This document shows, one piece after another, positions 15,790 to 24,535 of a DNA stretch of 64,000 nt. Both the position numbers and the translations under genes were made by a program. Under the pieces are notes generated by a model. The model was not told the DNA's origin. It saw only the letters and a program-made list of their open reading frames with translations, and made no database searches. The DNA comes from Acetobacteraceae bacterium. GTDB taxonomy: Bacteria; Pseudomonadota; Alphaproteobacteria; Acetobacterales; Acetobacteraceae. The DNA lies in assembly GCA_027482245.1 (NCBI GenBank), contig JAIXWG010000062.1, positions 89,243-153,242 of the forward strand. Reading direction: 5' to 3'. Position 1 is the stretch's first letter. Each line of letters begins with the position of its first letter.

Positions 15790-17097
15790 TCAGGCGTGAT
15801 GGAACTGCACGGCCTCGGTCGAGGTCGCGAGCGCGGTGGTGCTGGCGGTGCCGCCGCTGGCGGCCGTCGCGACGGCGTCGAAGTAGCCGACGCCCACTTC
15901 CCGCTGGTGGCGGATGGCGGTGAAGCCCTCGGCCTCCGCGGCGAACTCCGCCTGCTGTAATTCGCTGTAGGCGCCCATGCCGCGTTCGGCGTAGCCGCGC
16001 GCCAGGTTGAACATGGAGAGGTTCAGGCTGTGGAAGCCGGCCAGGGTCACGAACTGGAAGCGGTAGCCCATGGCCGCGATTTCCCGCTGGAAGCGCGCGG
16101 CGGCGTCCACGCCCATCTTGCGCTGCCAGTTGAAGGAGGGGCTGCAGTTGTAGGCCAGCATCTTGCCGGGGAAGTCGCGGTGGATCGCCTCCGCGAAGTC
16201 GCGCGCATCCTGCAGGTCGGGGTCGGAGGTCTCCCACCACAGCAGGTCGGCATAGGGGGCATAGGCCAGGCCGCGGGCGATGGCGTAGGCCTTGCCGACG
16301 CCCTTGCGGATGCGGTGGAAGCCCTCCGGCGTGCGGTCACGCTCGATGAAGGGATGGTCGCGTTCGTCGATGTCGCTGGTGAGAAGCTGCGCGCTTTCCG
16401 CATCGGTGCGGCAGAGCAGGACCGTCGGCACCCCCTCCACATCGGCGGCGAGGCGCGCGGCGTTCAGCGTGCGGATGTGCTGGCTGATCGGCACCAGCAC
16501 CTTGCCGCCGAGATGGCCGCACTTCTTCTCGGAGGCCAGCTGGTCCTCGAAATGCACGCCCGCGGCGCCGGCCTCGATCATCGCGCGCATGAGTTCATAG
16601 GCGTTGAGCGCGCCGCCGAAGCCGGCTTCCGCATCGGCGATGATGGGGGCCATGTAGTCGGTCGTGTCGCCCTTCCCCTCCTGCACCGCGATCTGGTCGC
16701 AGCGGCGCAGCGCGTTGTTGATGCGGCGGATCACGGCGGGGACGCTGTCCACGGGATAGAGCGACTGGTCGGGATACATCTGCCCCGCGCTGTTGGCATC
16801 CGCCGCCACCTGCCAGCCGGACAGGTAGATGGCCTTCAGCCCCGCCTTCACCTGCTGCACCGCCTGCATGCCCGTCATGGCGCCGAGCGTGTTCACGAAG
16901 GGCTCGGTGTGCAGCAGCTGCCAGAGCCTGCGCGCGCCGCGATCGGCCAGCGTGTGCTGCACGCGGAAGCTGCCGGCGAGCCGCGCGACATCGGCAGCGG
17001 TGTAGTCCCGCCGGATGCCGTCGAAGCGGCCGGGCTGGGGGGCGCCATGGCCGAAGCCGCCATCGGGGGCGCGGCAGGCGAAGGGTGTGGGACGCAT
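15790..17097 (-). CDS. aceA: Isocitrate lyase
   Basis: The 435-aa cytoplasmic enzyme cleaves isocitrate to glyoxylate and succinate, the first step of the glyoxylate shunt. The signature KKCGHLGGK carries catalytic C193. Other hallmarks are AGLKAIYLSGWQVAADAN, MYPDQSLYP, VHFEDQ and LAYNCSPSFNW. Length matches the roughly 430-aa bacterial form. GGAAGG lies upstream of ATG 17097. It is divergent from an ScfR/RamB-type regulator, known elsewhere to control glyoxylate-shunt genes. A repeat-containing small gene lies 17 bases downstream. No malate synthase gene is in the window. Confidence 0.97.
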   Translation of the reverse strand: MRPTPFACRAPDGGFGHGAPQPGRFDGIRRDYTAADVARLAGSFRVQHTLADRGARRLWQLLHTEPFVNTLGAMTGMQAVQQVKAGLKAIYLSGWQVAADANSAGQMYPDQSLYPVDSVPAVIRRINNALRRCDQIAVQEGKGDTTDYMAPIIADAEAGFGGALNAYELMRAMIEAGAAGVHFEDQLASEKKCGHLGGKVLVPISQHIRTLNAARLAADVEGVPTVLLCRTDAESAQLLTSDIDERDHPFIERDRTPEGFHRIRKGVGKAYAIARGLAYAPYADLLWWETSDPDLQDARDFAEAIHRDFPGKMLAYNCSPSFNWQRKMGVDAAARFQREIAAMGYRFQFVTLAGFHSLNLSMFNLARGYAERGMGAYSELQQAEFAAEAEGFTAIRHQREVGVGYFDAVATAASGGTASTTALATSTEAVQFHHA

Positions 17098-17254
17098 GGG
17101 ATCGGACCTTCCGTGTGACCGGCCGCTGTCGTCGCGGCGCCTGTCAATAATTCACCTTGCGCGGGGGGATTGCAGGGGGAATCCTGGACGAGCCGCGGCA
17201 ATCACGTGGCCGGCTTCACCCCCCAGGGTCGAAAATCTGTAAAGGATCCACAGA
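17098..17254. promoter_or_regulatory. Divergent aceA / scfR control region
   Basis: This 157-bp gap is the only space for both promoters. On the aceA strand a TTGACA hexamer lies at 17142-17147 (forward TGTCAA) within an A/T-rich patch, GTCAATAATTCAC. No clear -10 follows at 17 bp. AAAGGA before ATG 17255 is the scfR ribosome site. ScfR binding here is inferred from the gene arrangement. Confidence 0.45.
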
Positions 17255-18664
17255 ATGGCCCGGCCGATGATCGGCCGCACCATCCGGCGGCTGCGGATGG
17301 AAAAGGGGCTGACGCAGCAGGCGCTGGCCGTGCGGCTCGGCATCTCCGCCAGCTACCTGAACCTGATCGAGCACGACCAGCGCGCCGTCACCGCCAGCCT
17401 GCTGATCAAGCTGGGGGAGACGCTGTCGGTCGACCTGCCATCCCTGTCCGGGTCGAAGGAACGGCAGACGGAAGCGGGGCTGCGGGAGGTGCTGTCGGAC
17501 CCGCTGCTGGGGCTGGAGGAGATGCCGGAGGGCGAGATCGCGACGCTCGCCGCCAGCGCCCCCAACGCCGCGCGCGCGATGCTGGCGCTGTACCGCGCCT
17601 GGCGCGTGGCGCGGGAGGATGCGTCCGGCATCGCGCTGCCGACGGGACGGCGGATGCTGCTGCCGACGGAGGAAGCGCGCGACTTCTTCCACGACCGCGC
17701 CAACCATTTCCATCAGCTTGAGGGCATTGCCGAGCAGATCGGCAGCGAGTTGCGCGCGAGCCCGGCCGAGATGAACCACGCCATCGCGGAACGGCTGCGC
17801 CGCACCCATGGGCTGACCGTGCATGTCGGGCCGCTCGGCGCCAGCCTGCGGCGCTACGATCCGGCGTCGCGCCGGCTCGACCTGTCGGAGGCGCTGCCGC
17901 GCGAGAGCCGCGGCTTCCAGATGGCGTTCCAGTTGATGCTGCTGGAGGCAAGGGACGTCGTCGAATCCGTGGTGGCGCCGGCGGAGCCGTCGAGCCAGGA
18001 GGCCGCGGCGCTGATCCGGCTCGGCCTGCTGAACTACGCGGCGGCGGCGCTGCTGATGCCCTACCTGCCCTTCATCGAGGCCGCGCAGGAATTGCGGCAT
18101 GAGGTGGAGGCGCTGGCGGCGCGCTTCGGCGTCTCCTTCGAACAGGCGGCGCACCGGCTTTCCACGCTGCAGCGGCCGGATGCGCGGGGCGTGCCCTTCT
18201 TCTTCCTGCGCGTCGATCCCGCGGGGAACGTGGACAAGCGATTCTCGGCGGCAGGATTTCCCTTCGCGCGCTTCGGCGGTTCCTGCCCGAAATGGATCGT
18301 CCACCAGGCCTTCGCGACGCCGGCGACGACGCGGGTGCAGGTGGCGCAGCTGCCGGATGGCGCCACCTTCCTGACCTTCGCCCGCGCCATCGCCAGCCCG
18401 ACCACGCATTGGGGCGAGCCCGCGCCGGTGCATGTGGTGGCGATGGGCTGCGACATCGGCCGCGCATCGGAAGTGGTCTATGCGGATGGCATCGACCTCG
18501 GCGCCGCCGCCGTCGGCATCGGGCTGTCCTGTCGCCTGTGCGAACGCGCGGAATGCCGCAGCCGCGCCTTCCCGCCGCTGGAGCACCGCCTGGCGCTGGA
18601 CCCCAACGAGGATGGGGCGAGCCCGTGGCGGTTCGAGCCAAGCCGGCGCTTAGTGCGCCCTTAA
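17255..18664 (+). CDS. Short-chain fatty acyl transcriptional regulator (ScfR/RamB type)
   Basis: The 469-aa regulator has an N-terminal XRE HTH at about 5-60 (LTQQALAVRLGISASYLNLI), an IrrE/ImmA-like DUF955 region in the middle and a C-terminal DUF2083 domain. The latter carries the conserved cysteine set SCRLCERAECRSRAF. This layout matches RamB/ScfR regulators that sense short-chain acyl-CoAs and regulate isocitrate lyase or propionate genes. Divergence from aceA fits exactly. The ImmA region has no evident HExxH, so protease activity is unlikely. The next gene, motB, starts 48 bases later but is functionally separate. Confidence 0.9.
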   Translation: MARPMIGRTIRRLRMEKGLTQQALAVRLGISASYLNLIEHDQRAVTASLLIKLGETLSVDLPSLSGSKERQTEAGLREVLSDPLLGLEEMPEGEIATLAASAPNAARAMLALYRAWRVAREDASGIALPTGRRMLLPTEEARDFFHDRANHFHQLEGIAEQIGSELRASPAEMNHAIAERLRRTHGLTVHVGPLGASLRRYDPASRRLDLSEALPRESRGFQMAFQLMLLEARDVVESVVAPAEPSSQEAAALIRLGLLNYAAAALLMPYLPFIEAAQELRHEVEALAARFGVSFEQAAHRLSTLQRPDARGVPFFFLRVDPAGNVDKRFSAAGFPFARFGGSCPKWIVHQAFATPATTRVQVAQLPDGATFLTFARAIASPTTHWGEPAPVHVVAMGCDIGRASEVVYADGIDLGAAAVGIGLSCRLCERAECRSRAFPPLEHRLALDPNEDGASPWRFEPSRRLVRP

Positions 18665-18712
18665 CCCACCGCCGCCTATCAACCCGGGGAACGGGAAGAT
18701 CCTGGGCGGCGC

Positions 18713-19753
18713 ATGGCCAAAGGCAAGGGTGGCGGCACGATCGTCATCAAGCGGATCGAGGAAGGCGGCCACGGGCACCATGGCGGTGCCTGGAAGGTCG
18801 CCTATGCCGATTTCGTCACGGCGATGATGGCCTTCTTCCTGCTGATGTGGCTGCTGAACGCGACGACGGAGGAGCAGCGCCGGGGCCTGGCCGACTATTT
18901 CTCCCCCACCAACGTGATGGGCGCGCAGCAGACCGGATCGGGCCAGCCCTTCGGCGGCCGCACGCCGCATGAAAGCACCCCGATGGTGCAGGAAGCCGGC
19001 GCCGTGACGATGCAGCGCGGCCGCGTGCCCGTGCTGTCCGACGTGGATGTCGAGGATGAGACGGAACAGGTGGCGCGCCCGACGCCGATGCGCGACGGCC
19101 CCGATGGCGAGGACGAGGATGCGACGCCGCGCCGCGTGCGCCAGGCCCGCGCCGATGCGGAAGCGGGTGAGGCCGATCCGCGCCGGCTCGGCGAGGGCAC
19201 GGAAAGCGATGCGCGGGCCCTGACCGACGCGGCGCTGCGCGCGGAAGCGGCACGACGGGAACGGGAGGCCTTCGAACGCGCGGCGGAGGAGATCCGCCAG
19301 ATGGTGGCGCAGGACCCGGTCCTGGCGGAGCTCGGCCGGCAGCTGATGGTGGAACAGACGCCGCAGGGGCTGCGCATCCAGCTGGTCGATGCCGAACGCA
19401 CGCCGATGTTCGCACTCGGCGGCGCGGCGCCGAACGACCGGGCGCGGGTGCTGCTGGCGCGCGTGGCGCAGGTGGCGAACCGGCTGCCGAACCCGATCGC
19501 CATCGCGGGCCATACGGATGCGACGCCCTTCCGCGGCGGGGGCGAACGGTCGAACTGGGACCTCTCCGCGGACCGCGCCAATGTCACGCGCCGCCTGCTG
19601 ACGGAATCGGGGCTGCCGGAGACGCGGATCCGCAGCGTGACCGGCAATGCGGAACGCGACCTGCTGATGCCGGACAATCCCAACGCGGCGGCCAATCGCC
19701 GCGTCTCCATCACCCTGCTGCGGCAGAACGAACCGGTGATCGTGACCCAATGA
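18713..19753 (+). CDS. motB: Flagellar motor stator protein MotB
   Basis: The 346-aa protein has a short cytoplasmic basic/His tail and one transmembrane helix (AYADFVTAMMAFFLLMWLLN), with the proton-binding Asp in YADF. A long charged linker (about 60-200, rich in D, E, R) leads to a C-terminal OmpA-like peptidoglycan-binding domain (IAGHTDATPF, LSADRANVTRRLL). With MotA it forms the proton-driven stator anchored to the cell wall. Order motB-motA is the reverse of the common one. The stop overlaps motA by four bases. The linker is longer than in enteric MotB. Confidence 0.94.
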   Translation: MAKGKGGGTIVIKRIEEGGHGHHGGAWKVAYADFVTAMMAFFLLMWLLNATTEEQRRGLADYFSPTNVMGAQQTGSGQPFGGRTPHESTPMVQEAGAVTMQRGRVPVLSDVDVEDETEQVARPTPMRDGPDGEDEDATPRRVRQARADAEAGEADPRRLGEGTESDARALTDAALRAEAARREREAFERAAEEIRQMVAQDPVLAELGRQLMVEQTPQGLRIQLVDAERTPMFALGGAAPNDRARVLLARVAQVANRLPNPIAIAGHTDATPFRGGGERSNWDLSADRANVTRRLLTESGLPETRIRSVTGNAERDLLMPDNPNAAANRRVSITLLRQNEPVIVTQ

Positions 19754-20616
19754 CGACGATCGGCGGCCTGGTCTTCCTGCTCGCGATGGTGTTCGGCGGC
19801 TACACCATCGCCGGCGGCAAGTTCGGCATCATCCTGCACTCCCTGCCCTATGAGATGATGATGATCGGCGGCGCCGCGGTGGGCGCCTTCATCATGGGCA
19901 ACAGCATGCACGCCGTGAAGCACACGCTTGGCGGCTTCGGGAAGATCCTGAAGGGGGAACGCTTCCACAAGCAGGAATACATCGACATCCTGTCGCTGCT
20001 CTACTGGTTCGTGCGCCTGGCGCAGCAGAAGGGCGCGATGGCGCTGGAGCCGCATATCGAGAAGCCGGCCGAAAGCCCGGCCTTCCAGAAATTCCCGAAG
20101 ATCATGGGCGACAAGATCGCGGTGACGCTGATCTGCGACTACCTGCGCATGGTCGGCATGAATGCCGACGATCCCCACCAGATCGAGGACATCATCTCCA
20201 AGGAACTGAAGAAGGTGAAGGAGGAGGAGATGCATGTCGCCCACACCTTCCAGAACATCGCCGATGCGCTGCCGGCGCTGGGCATCGTCGCGGCCGTGCT
20301 CGGCGTCATCAAGACGATGGCGGCGATCGATTCACCGCCCGCCGTGCTGGGCGGCATGATCGGCGGCGCGCTCGTCGGCACCTTCCTCGGCATCCTGCTG
20401 GCCTATGGCGTGATGGGCCCGATGGCGACGCGGCTGAACGGCGTGATCGCGGAGGATTGCATGTTCTACGAGGTGATCCGCGCCGTCCTCGTGGCCCACC
20501 TCCATGGCAATGCGCCGCAGGTTGCGGTGGAAGCCGGGCGCAAGACGGCGCCGAGCCATTCCATGCCGAGCTTCCAGGAGCTGGAGGAAGCGCTGCAGAA
20601 CCTGCAGATCGCATAG
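19750..20616 (+). CDS. motA: Flagellar motor stator protein MotA
   Basis: The 288-aa inner-membrane protein has four helices. The ExbB/MotA core is HTFQNIADALPALGIVAAVLG, and MIGGALVGTFLGILLAYGVMGP forms the last two helices. The large cytoplasmic loop contains the charged region that contacts the rotor (FHKQEYIDILSLLYWFVRLA). ATG 19750 overlaps the motB stop, so synthesis is probably coupled. No other flagellar genes are in the window, so this is a detached stator operon. A convergent small gene abuts the stop codon. Confidence 0.95.
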   Translation: MTTIGGLVFLLAMVFGGYTIAGGKFGIILHSLPYEMMMIGGAAVGAFIMGNSMHAVKHTLGGFGKILKGERFHKQEYIDILSLLYWFVRLAQQKGAMALEPHIEKPAESPAFQKFPKIMGDKIAVTLICDYLRMVGMNADDPHQIEDIISKELKKVKEEEMHVAHTFQNIADALPALGIVAAVLGVIKTMAAIDSPPAVLGGMIGGALVGTFLGILLAYGVMGPMATRLNGVIAEDCMFYEVIRAVLVAHLHGNAPQVAVEAGRKTAPSHSMPSFQELEEALQNLQIA

Positions 20617-20868
20617 CTACTCCGCCGACATCACCCGCCCCGTCGCCGCCTCCACCACAAGGCGGCGTTCCGTGCCGCGGCGGCGGAGCGTGAGGCGGAG
20701 CGTGCCGGCATCCGTGCCCTCGCCCCGCTCCACCACCGAATAGACGATGCCGGCGCGAAGATCGGCCAGGAAGGCGGGCAGCGCCACGCCGAGCAGCCCA
20801 GCGGCCTGGCCGGCCGAGAGCACCGCGTCCCCGGCCTCGTCGATCTCCACCTGGTCGGGCACCTGCAT
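20617..20868 (-). CDS. Small uncharacterised protein (DUF6522-like)
   Basis: This 83-aa acidic cytoplasmic protein contains VLSAGQAAGLLGVALPAFLADLR, a helical segment that may bind DNA or protein. It then has a beta-hairpin-like C half (LRLTLRRRGTERRLVVEA). A strong AGGAGG precedes ATG 20868. It is convergent with motA with no intergenic space. The match to the DUF6522 group is from remembered pattern and is tentative; no function is known. Confidence 0.6.
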   Translation of the reverse strand: MQVPDQVEIDEAGDAVLSAGQAAGLLGVALPAFLADLRAGIVYSVVERGEGTDAGTLRLTLRRRGTERRLVVEAATGRVMSAE

Positions 20869-20937
20869 CCGCCTGATCCTCCTGCCCGCATCATGGCACG
20901 GCTTGACCGATGCCGCGCGGGGCGGCACGGGGGGCGC

Positions 20938-21417
20938 ATGACCGAACAGACCCCCTCCCCCGCATCCTCAAGCCCCCTGGCCGACCTCGACGAGAAGGGC
21001 GCGCCCTACCACGACCTGCTGGGCCTGCGGCTGGAGCATTGGGCGGATGGCCATGCGCGGCTGGTCTGCGAGGCCGGCGACCAGCACCGCAACCGCTCGG
21101 GCATCATCCATGGCGGGCTCGTGCTGTCGATGATCGACCAGGCCGCGGGCTATTCGGGGCTGTGGTGCAGCGTGCCGGGGAATGTCCGCAAGGCCGTGAC
21201 GCTCGACCTCGACTGCAAGTTCACCGGCCAGGTGAAGGGCGGGCGGCTGGTGGCGGAAGCGAAGGTCGCGACGCGCGGGCGCAACATCTTCTTCGTGCGC
21301 ACGGAAGTCTTCGACGCCGAGGGCAAGCTGGTGGCCTTCGGCTCCTCCACCCATCGCTGGCGCGCGGGCAGCGAGACGCATGAGGGCCAGCCGGCGAACG
21401 CGCCGGACCGCGGGTAG
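20938..21417 (+). CDS. PaaI-family hotdog thioesterase
   Basis: The 159-aa hotdog-fold protein carries the family core SGIIHGGLVLSMIDQAAG, with the HGG turn, and a C-terminal strand region ATRGRNIFFVRTEVFDAEG. Such enzymes hydrolyse acyl-CoA thioesters, for example phenylacetyl-CoA or hydroxylated derivatives. ATG 20938 gives a usual N terminus; an in-frame start at 20893 would overlap the upstream regulatory space. It is divergent from the small DUF6522-like gene. The specific acyl substrate is not evident. Confidence 0.85.
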   Translation: MTEQTPSPASSSPLADLDEKGAPYHDLLGLRLEHWADGHARLVCEAGDQHRNRSGIIHGGLVLSMIDQAAGYSGLWCSVPGNVRKAVTLDLDCKFTGQVKGGRLVAEAKVATRGRNIFFVRTEVFDAEGKLVAFGSSTHRWRAGSETHEGQPANAPDRG

Positions 21418-21424
21418 AAGCCCC

Positions 21425-22639
21425 CTACTCCTCCACCAGCGGCAGGGCGGCGGCCGGGCCGGCCAGCATCTCCACCAGCCGCGCCACCTCCACCCGCGCC
21501 AGGCCGCCGGGGCGGGAGGCGAGTGGCAGCAGCCGGCCGACGGTCTCCGCCAGCGTCCGGTCGAAGGCGGCCTCGGCGGCGAAGCGGCGGCCCGCAACCT
21601 CCAGCCGCCGCAGGTCGCGCGCCATGCGTTCCAGCGCCGCCACCTCCGCATCGCTCGCGCGCGCGCCGGCGGCGATGCGCGTCGCCTCCGCCAGCAATCC
21701 CTCCGCCAGCGCGCGGGCGTAGAGCGCGTAGCAGGCCGCGCCGACATCGCGCCGCAGCGTCGCCGCCAGCTGGCGGCGCTGGTCGCGGGAGATGGGGTTG
21801 TCCGTCGCCTCCAGCCCCTCCATCCGGCGGACCAGGCGCTGGGCGGCGCCCGCCATCTCCCCGGGTGAGGTCGCGGCGGTGACCAGCGCGCCGTCCCGCG
21901 ACAGGGCGGCGGCGAGTTCCTGTTCCGCGATCTTCTGCACCGCCGGCATCAGCGTGCCGGCCACGCTGACCGCGACGCCCGGGCGGGCGGCGTCCCGCAG
22001 GATCAGGGCGAGGCCGGCCAGCAGGGCGGGCCGCCCTTCCGCGACCAGCGGCGCCAGGGCGGCCCGCATCTCCCCCTCCCCGGCGCCTTCGCGGGAGGCC
22101 GGGTAGGCTGCGGCCCAGAGGGCGGGCGCGTGGCGCCAGACCGCGGTGCAGAGCGCCATGGTGGGCGCCGCCGCTTCCTCCGGCAGGCCGGCCGCCAGCC
22201 AGCCTTCCGGCAGGGAGGGCAGGCTGGCGCGGCCCGCCGCGGGCCAGAGCCGCTGGCCGAGCGCCTGCACCAGCGCTTCGTCGGAGAGATTGCCGCCGGC
22301 AGCCAGCACCTCCAGCTCCGGCACCAGATCCCCCAGCGCGACGGCGACGGCGGCGGTGATGGGGCGGATGGCGTGGCGCGGCACCAGCAGGGGGGATTGC
22401 TTCCAGGCCGCCGGGTTCACCAGCACGCCTTCCAGCGGCAGGCACAGCAGCCGCGCCAGGCGGACCGGGCGTTGCGGGCGCAGGCGGCGCAGCCGGGGGC
22501 GGATGCCGTCCAGCAGGATGTCCACCTCGCTGCGGTCATGCAGCGAATCGAGCATGGCGACGACGCGGCCCAGCGCGTGGTCCGGGGCCTCCGCCAGCGC
22601 GGTGCTCAGCCCCCGGGCGTTCCTGGTGGGCATGGTCAT
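21425..22639 (-). CDS. Unrecognised 404-aa helical protein, gene B of a coupled pair
   Basis: I do not recognise this protein. It is rich in Ala, Leu and Arg and predicted mostly helical, with no signal peptide or clear membrane span. Notable segments are LARLLCLPLEGVLVNPAAW near the N terminus, AIRPITAAVAVALGDL, and a helical C half with a Met/Arg-rich stretch. ATG 22639 overlaps the upstream gene's stop by four bases (ATGA), so the two are translated together and probably interact. It lies between the thioesterase gene and the crotonase gene, close to motBA. No catalytic motif is visible. Confidence 0.65.
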   Translation of the reverse strand: MTMPTRNARGLSTALAEAPDHALGRVVAMLDSLHDRSEVDILLDGIRPRLRRLRPQRPVRLARLLCLPLEGVLVNPAAWKQSPLLVPRHAIRPITAAVAVALGDLVPELEVLAAGGNLSDEALVQALGQRLWPAAGRASLPSLPEGWLAAGLPEEAAAPTMALCTAVWRHAPALWAAAYPASREGAGEGEMRAALAPLVAEGRPALLAGLALILRDAARPGVAVSVAGTLMPAVQKIAEQELAAALSRDGALVTAATSPGEMAGAAQRLVRRMEGLEATDNPISRDQRRQLAATLRRDVGAACYALYARALAEGLLAEATRIAAGARASDAEVAALERMARDLRRLEVAGRRFAAEAAFDRTLAETVGRLLPLASRPGGLARVEVARLVEMLAGPAAALPLVEE

Positions 22640-23643
22640 GCCGTCAGCGCCCGCAGGCTTTCGTTGCGGGCGGCCATCTCCACCAGCCGCGTGCCGCCGA
22701 GCACCGGCAGCGTGGCCAGCAGGCGCCGGCCGCGCAGCACCGTGTCCCAGTCGCCGGCCGTGCCGGGCCAGCGATCCGATTCCTGCGCCGGCACAGGGAT
22801 GATGGCCGCGACCTCCGCCGCCAGGGCGCTGCGTTCCTGGGTGGTGGCGGAAGCCCAGAGCGCCGTGATGGGCGGCCATCCATCCAGCATCCAGTCCGGA
22901 CGCTCAATCAGTTCGCCCATCAGGCGCAGCCCGGCCGGGCCACGCGCCAGCAGGCCCGGCAGGTCTTCCAGCGCGGGCCAGATCGCGGCCAGGCAGGCGC
23001 GGATGGCGGCCAGGCTGTAGCGGGCCGCCGCCAGCACGACGAGGCCGGCATTCTGCCCGGACGGGGGCGGCACGCGGCGCGTCCAGGCGGACAGGTCGGT
23101 GCAGAAGGCATCGAGCGCCGCCACCTGGCGCGCCAGTGGGCTGGCCATGCCGGGCGCCGCGCCGCAATCCGCCAGCAGGTCCGCGAGCCCGCCCAACAGC
23201 GCCGCCGCCGGCGCATCCGGGGATGCCGGCATCCGCTGCACCAGCGCGGCCTTCACCGCCTGGATGGAGGCGCGCTGATCCTCCAGCGCCGCTTCCGCCG
23301 CCGCCTGGGCGGGGCGGCCGGCATGGCCCATCAGCGCCACCTTCCGCACCACGCCGCGCACCCCCGCGGGGGTGGGGTGCTGCAGCAGGGACAGCCGGGC
23401 CCAGAGCTGGCGGTCATGCAGGGATGGCGTGCAGGCGGCGACGGCGGACCGCCAGTCCAGCACATATGTGCCGCGGCCGGAGAGGCTCGGCAGCAGGAGT
23501 TCCGGCGGGCTGCCGGGCACGCGGCGCATCCGCGCGCCCCACAGCATCGGCGCGGTGAAGGGCACGAAGACGCCACGCTCCGCGCGGGTGGCGGGACGCT
23601 CCTGCGACATCGATCCGGAGGAGGTCAGGTCGCGGTCGGGCAT
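22636..23643 (-). CDS. Unrecognised 335-aa helical protein, gene A of a coupled pair
   Basis: This protein is not recognised. The N terminus is polar (MPDRDLTSSGSMSQERPATR), followed by a conserved-looking patch GVFVPFTAPMLWGARMRRVP, GTYVLDWRSAVAA and then alanine-rich helices. There is no signal peptide or obvious membrane span. ATG 23643 (MPDRD) is preferred to an in-frame start at 23664. It is the first gene of a two-gene unit with the 404-aa protein. The pair sits about 1-3 kb from motBA, so a role in motility or cell-surface assembly is possible, but this is context only. Confidence 0.6.
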   Translation of the reverse strand: MPDRDLTSSGSMSQERPATRAERGVFVPFTAPMLWGARMRRVPGSPPELLLPSLSGRGTYVLDWRSAVAACTPSLHDRQLWARLSLLQHPTPAGVRGVVRKVALMGHAGRPAQAAAEAALEDQRASIQAVKAALVQRMPASPDAPAAALLGGLADLLADCGAAPGMASPLARQVAALDAFCTDLSAWTRRVPPPSGQNAGLVVLAAARYSLAAIRACLAAIWPALEDLPGLLARGPAGLRLMGELIERPDWMLDGWPPITALWASATTQERSALAAEVAAIIPVPAQESDRWPGTAGDWDTVLRGRRLLATLPVLGGTRLVEMAARNESLRALTA

Positions 23644-23703
23644 TGGCGCCCCACCCTGCGGCACGGCGGGTAAAGAAAGTGTTCGGGCCGCCGCCCCGAC
23701 CTG

Positions 23704-24486
23704 TCAGCGCGCCCGGAAGACGGGCTTGCGCTTCTCCAGGAAGGCGCGGGTCGCTTCCTTAAAGTCCTCGGTATAGGCGAAGTCGCCGTTCGTCCGGCGA
23801 TCCTCCTCCGTCACCGGCAGCGCGCCGCGCAGCTTCTGCAGCGCCTGCTTGTGGAAGCGGTTGGACAGCGGCGCGCCGGCGGCGATCCGGTGCGCCAGCG
23901 CCAGCGATTCGGCCTTCACCGCCTCATCCGGCACCAGGCGGGACAGCAGGCCCTTGTCATAGGCTTCCTGGCCGGTCAGCACGCGGCCCTCGATCAGCAA
24001 TTCCATGGCCACCGCATAGCCGGTGATCTGCAGCAGCGCGTCGAGGTCCGAATAGGCATACCAGATGCCGAGGTTGCGGGCCGGGATGCCGATGCGCGTC
24101 GCGGGGCCGCCCACGCGGAAATCCGCCTTGATGGCGATGCCCGCGCCGCCGCCCATGGTCCAGCCGCGGCAGGCCGCGACGACGGGGTGGCGGCAGCGCT
24201 GGATGGAGGCCATGGAACGGTCGAAGCCCGCGCCATACTCGGCTTCCCGCTCCGGCGTGCCGCGTTCCGTCTGGAAGGCGGCGATGTCGGCGCCGGCGCA
24301 GAAGGCTTCCTCGCCCTCCCCGCGGATCACCACGCAGCGGACCTCGTCATCGGCGGAGGCCGCTTCCATCGCCTCGGCGAGCGCCACCCACATGGGCAGG
24401 TCCATCGCGTTGCGCTTGGCGGCGCGGTCGATGGTGACGATGGCGACGGCGCCGTCGCGGGCGGTGAGGATGTGCGGATGGGGCAT
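23704..24486 (-). CDS. Enoyl-CoA hydratase/isomerase (crotonase) family protein
   Basis: The 260-aa crotonase-fold protein has oxyanion-hole segments FCAGADIAAF and CRGWTMGGGAGIAI. Where hydratases carry the first catalytic Glu (PE before the PGxGG region) this one reads GIPARNLGIWYAYSDL, without Glu or PGxGG. It may therefore be an isomerase, hydrolase or other superfamily member. ATG 24486 gives a normal N terminus (MPHPHILTARDGAVAIVTID). It stands alone on the minus strand; the upstream gap holds an inverted-repeat element. Confidence 0.83.
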   Translation of the reverse strand: MPHPHILTARDGAVAIVTIDRAAKRNAMDLPMWVALAEAMEAASADDEVRCVVIRGEGEEAFCAGADIAAFQTERGTPEREAEYGAGFDRSMASIQRCRHPVVAACRGWTMGGGAGIAIKADFRVGGPATRIGIPARNLGIWYAYSDLDALLQITGYAVAMELLIEGRVLTGQEAYDKGLLSRLVPDEAVKAESLALAHRIAAGAPLSNRFHKQALQKLRGALPVTEEDRRTNGDFAYTEDFKEATRAFLEKRKPVFRAR

Positions 24487-24535
24487 GGCGGGACCGTAAC
24501 CCTCCCCCCGCCGCGCGGCCAGAGGGGGGGGGCCA

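Noticed and set aside
14821..15960. Plus-strand frame running across cytochrome b561, with GGAGGAGACC-ATG near 15442
   Set aside because: The start context is attractive, but the product is Arg/Pro/Gly-rich, crosses the small aceA-linked gene in antisense and has no family features.
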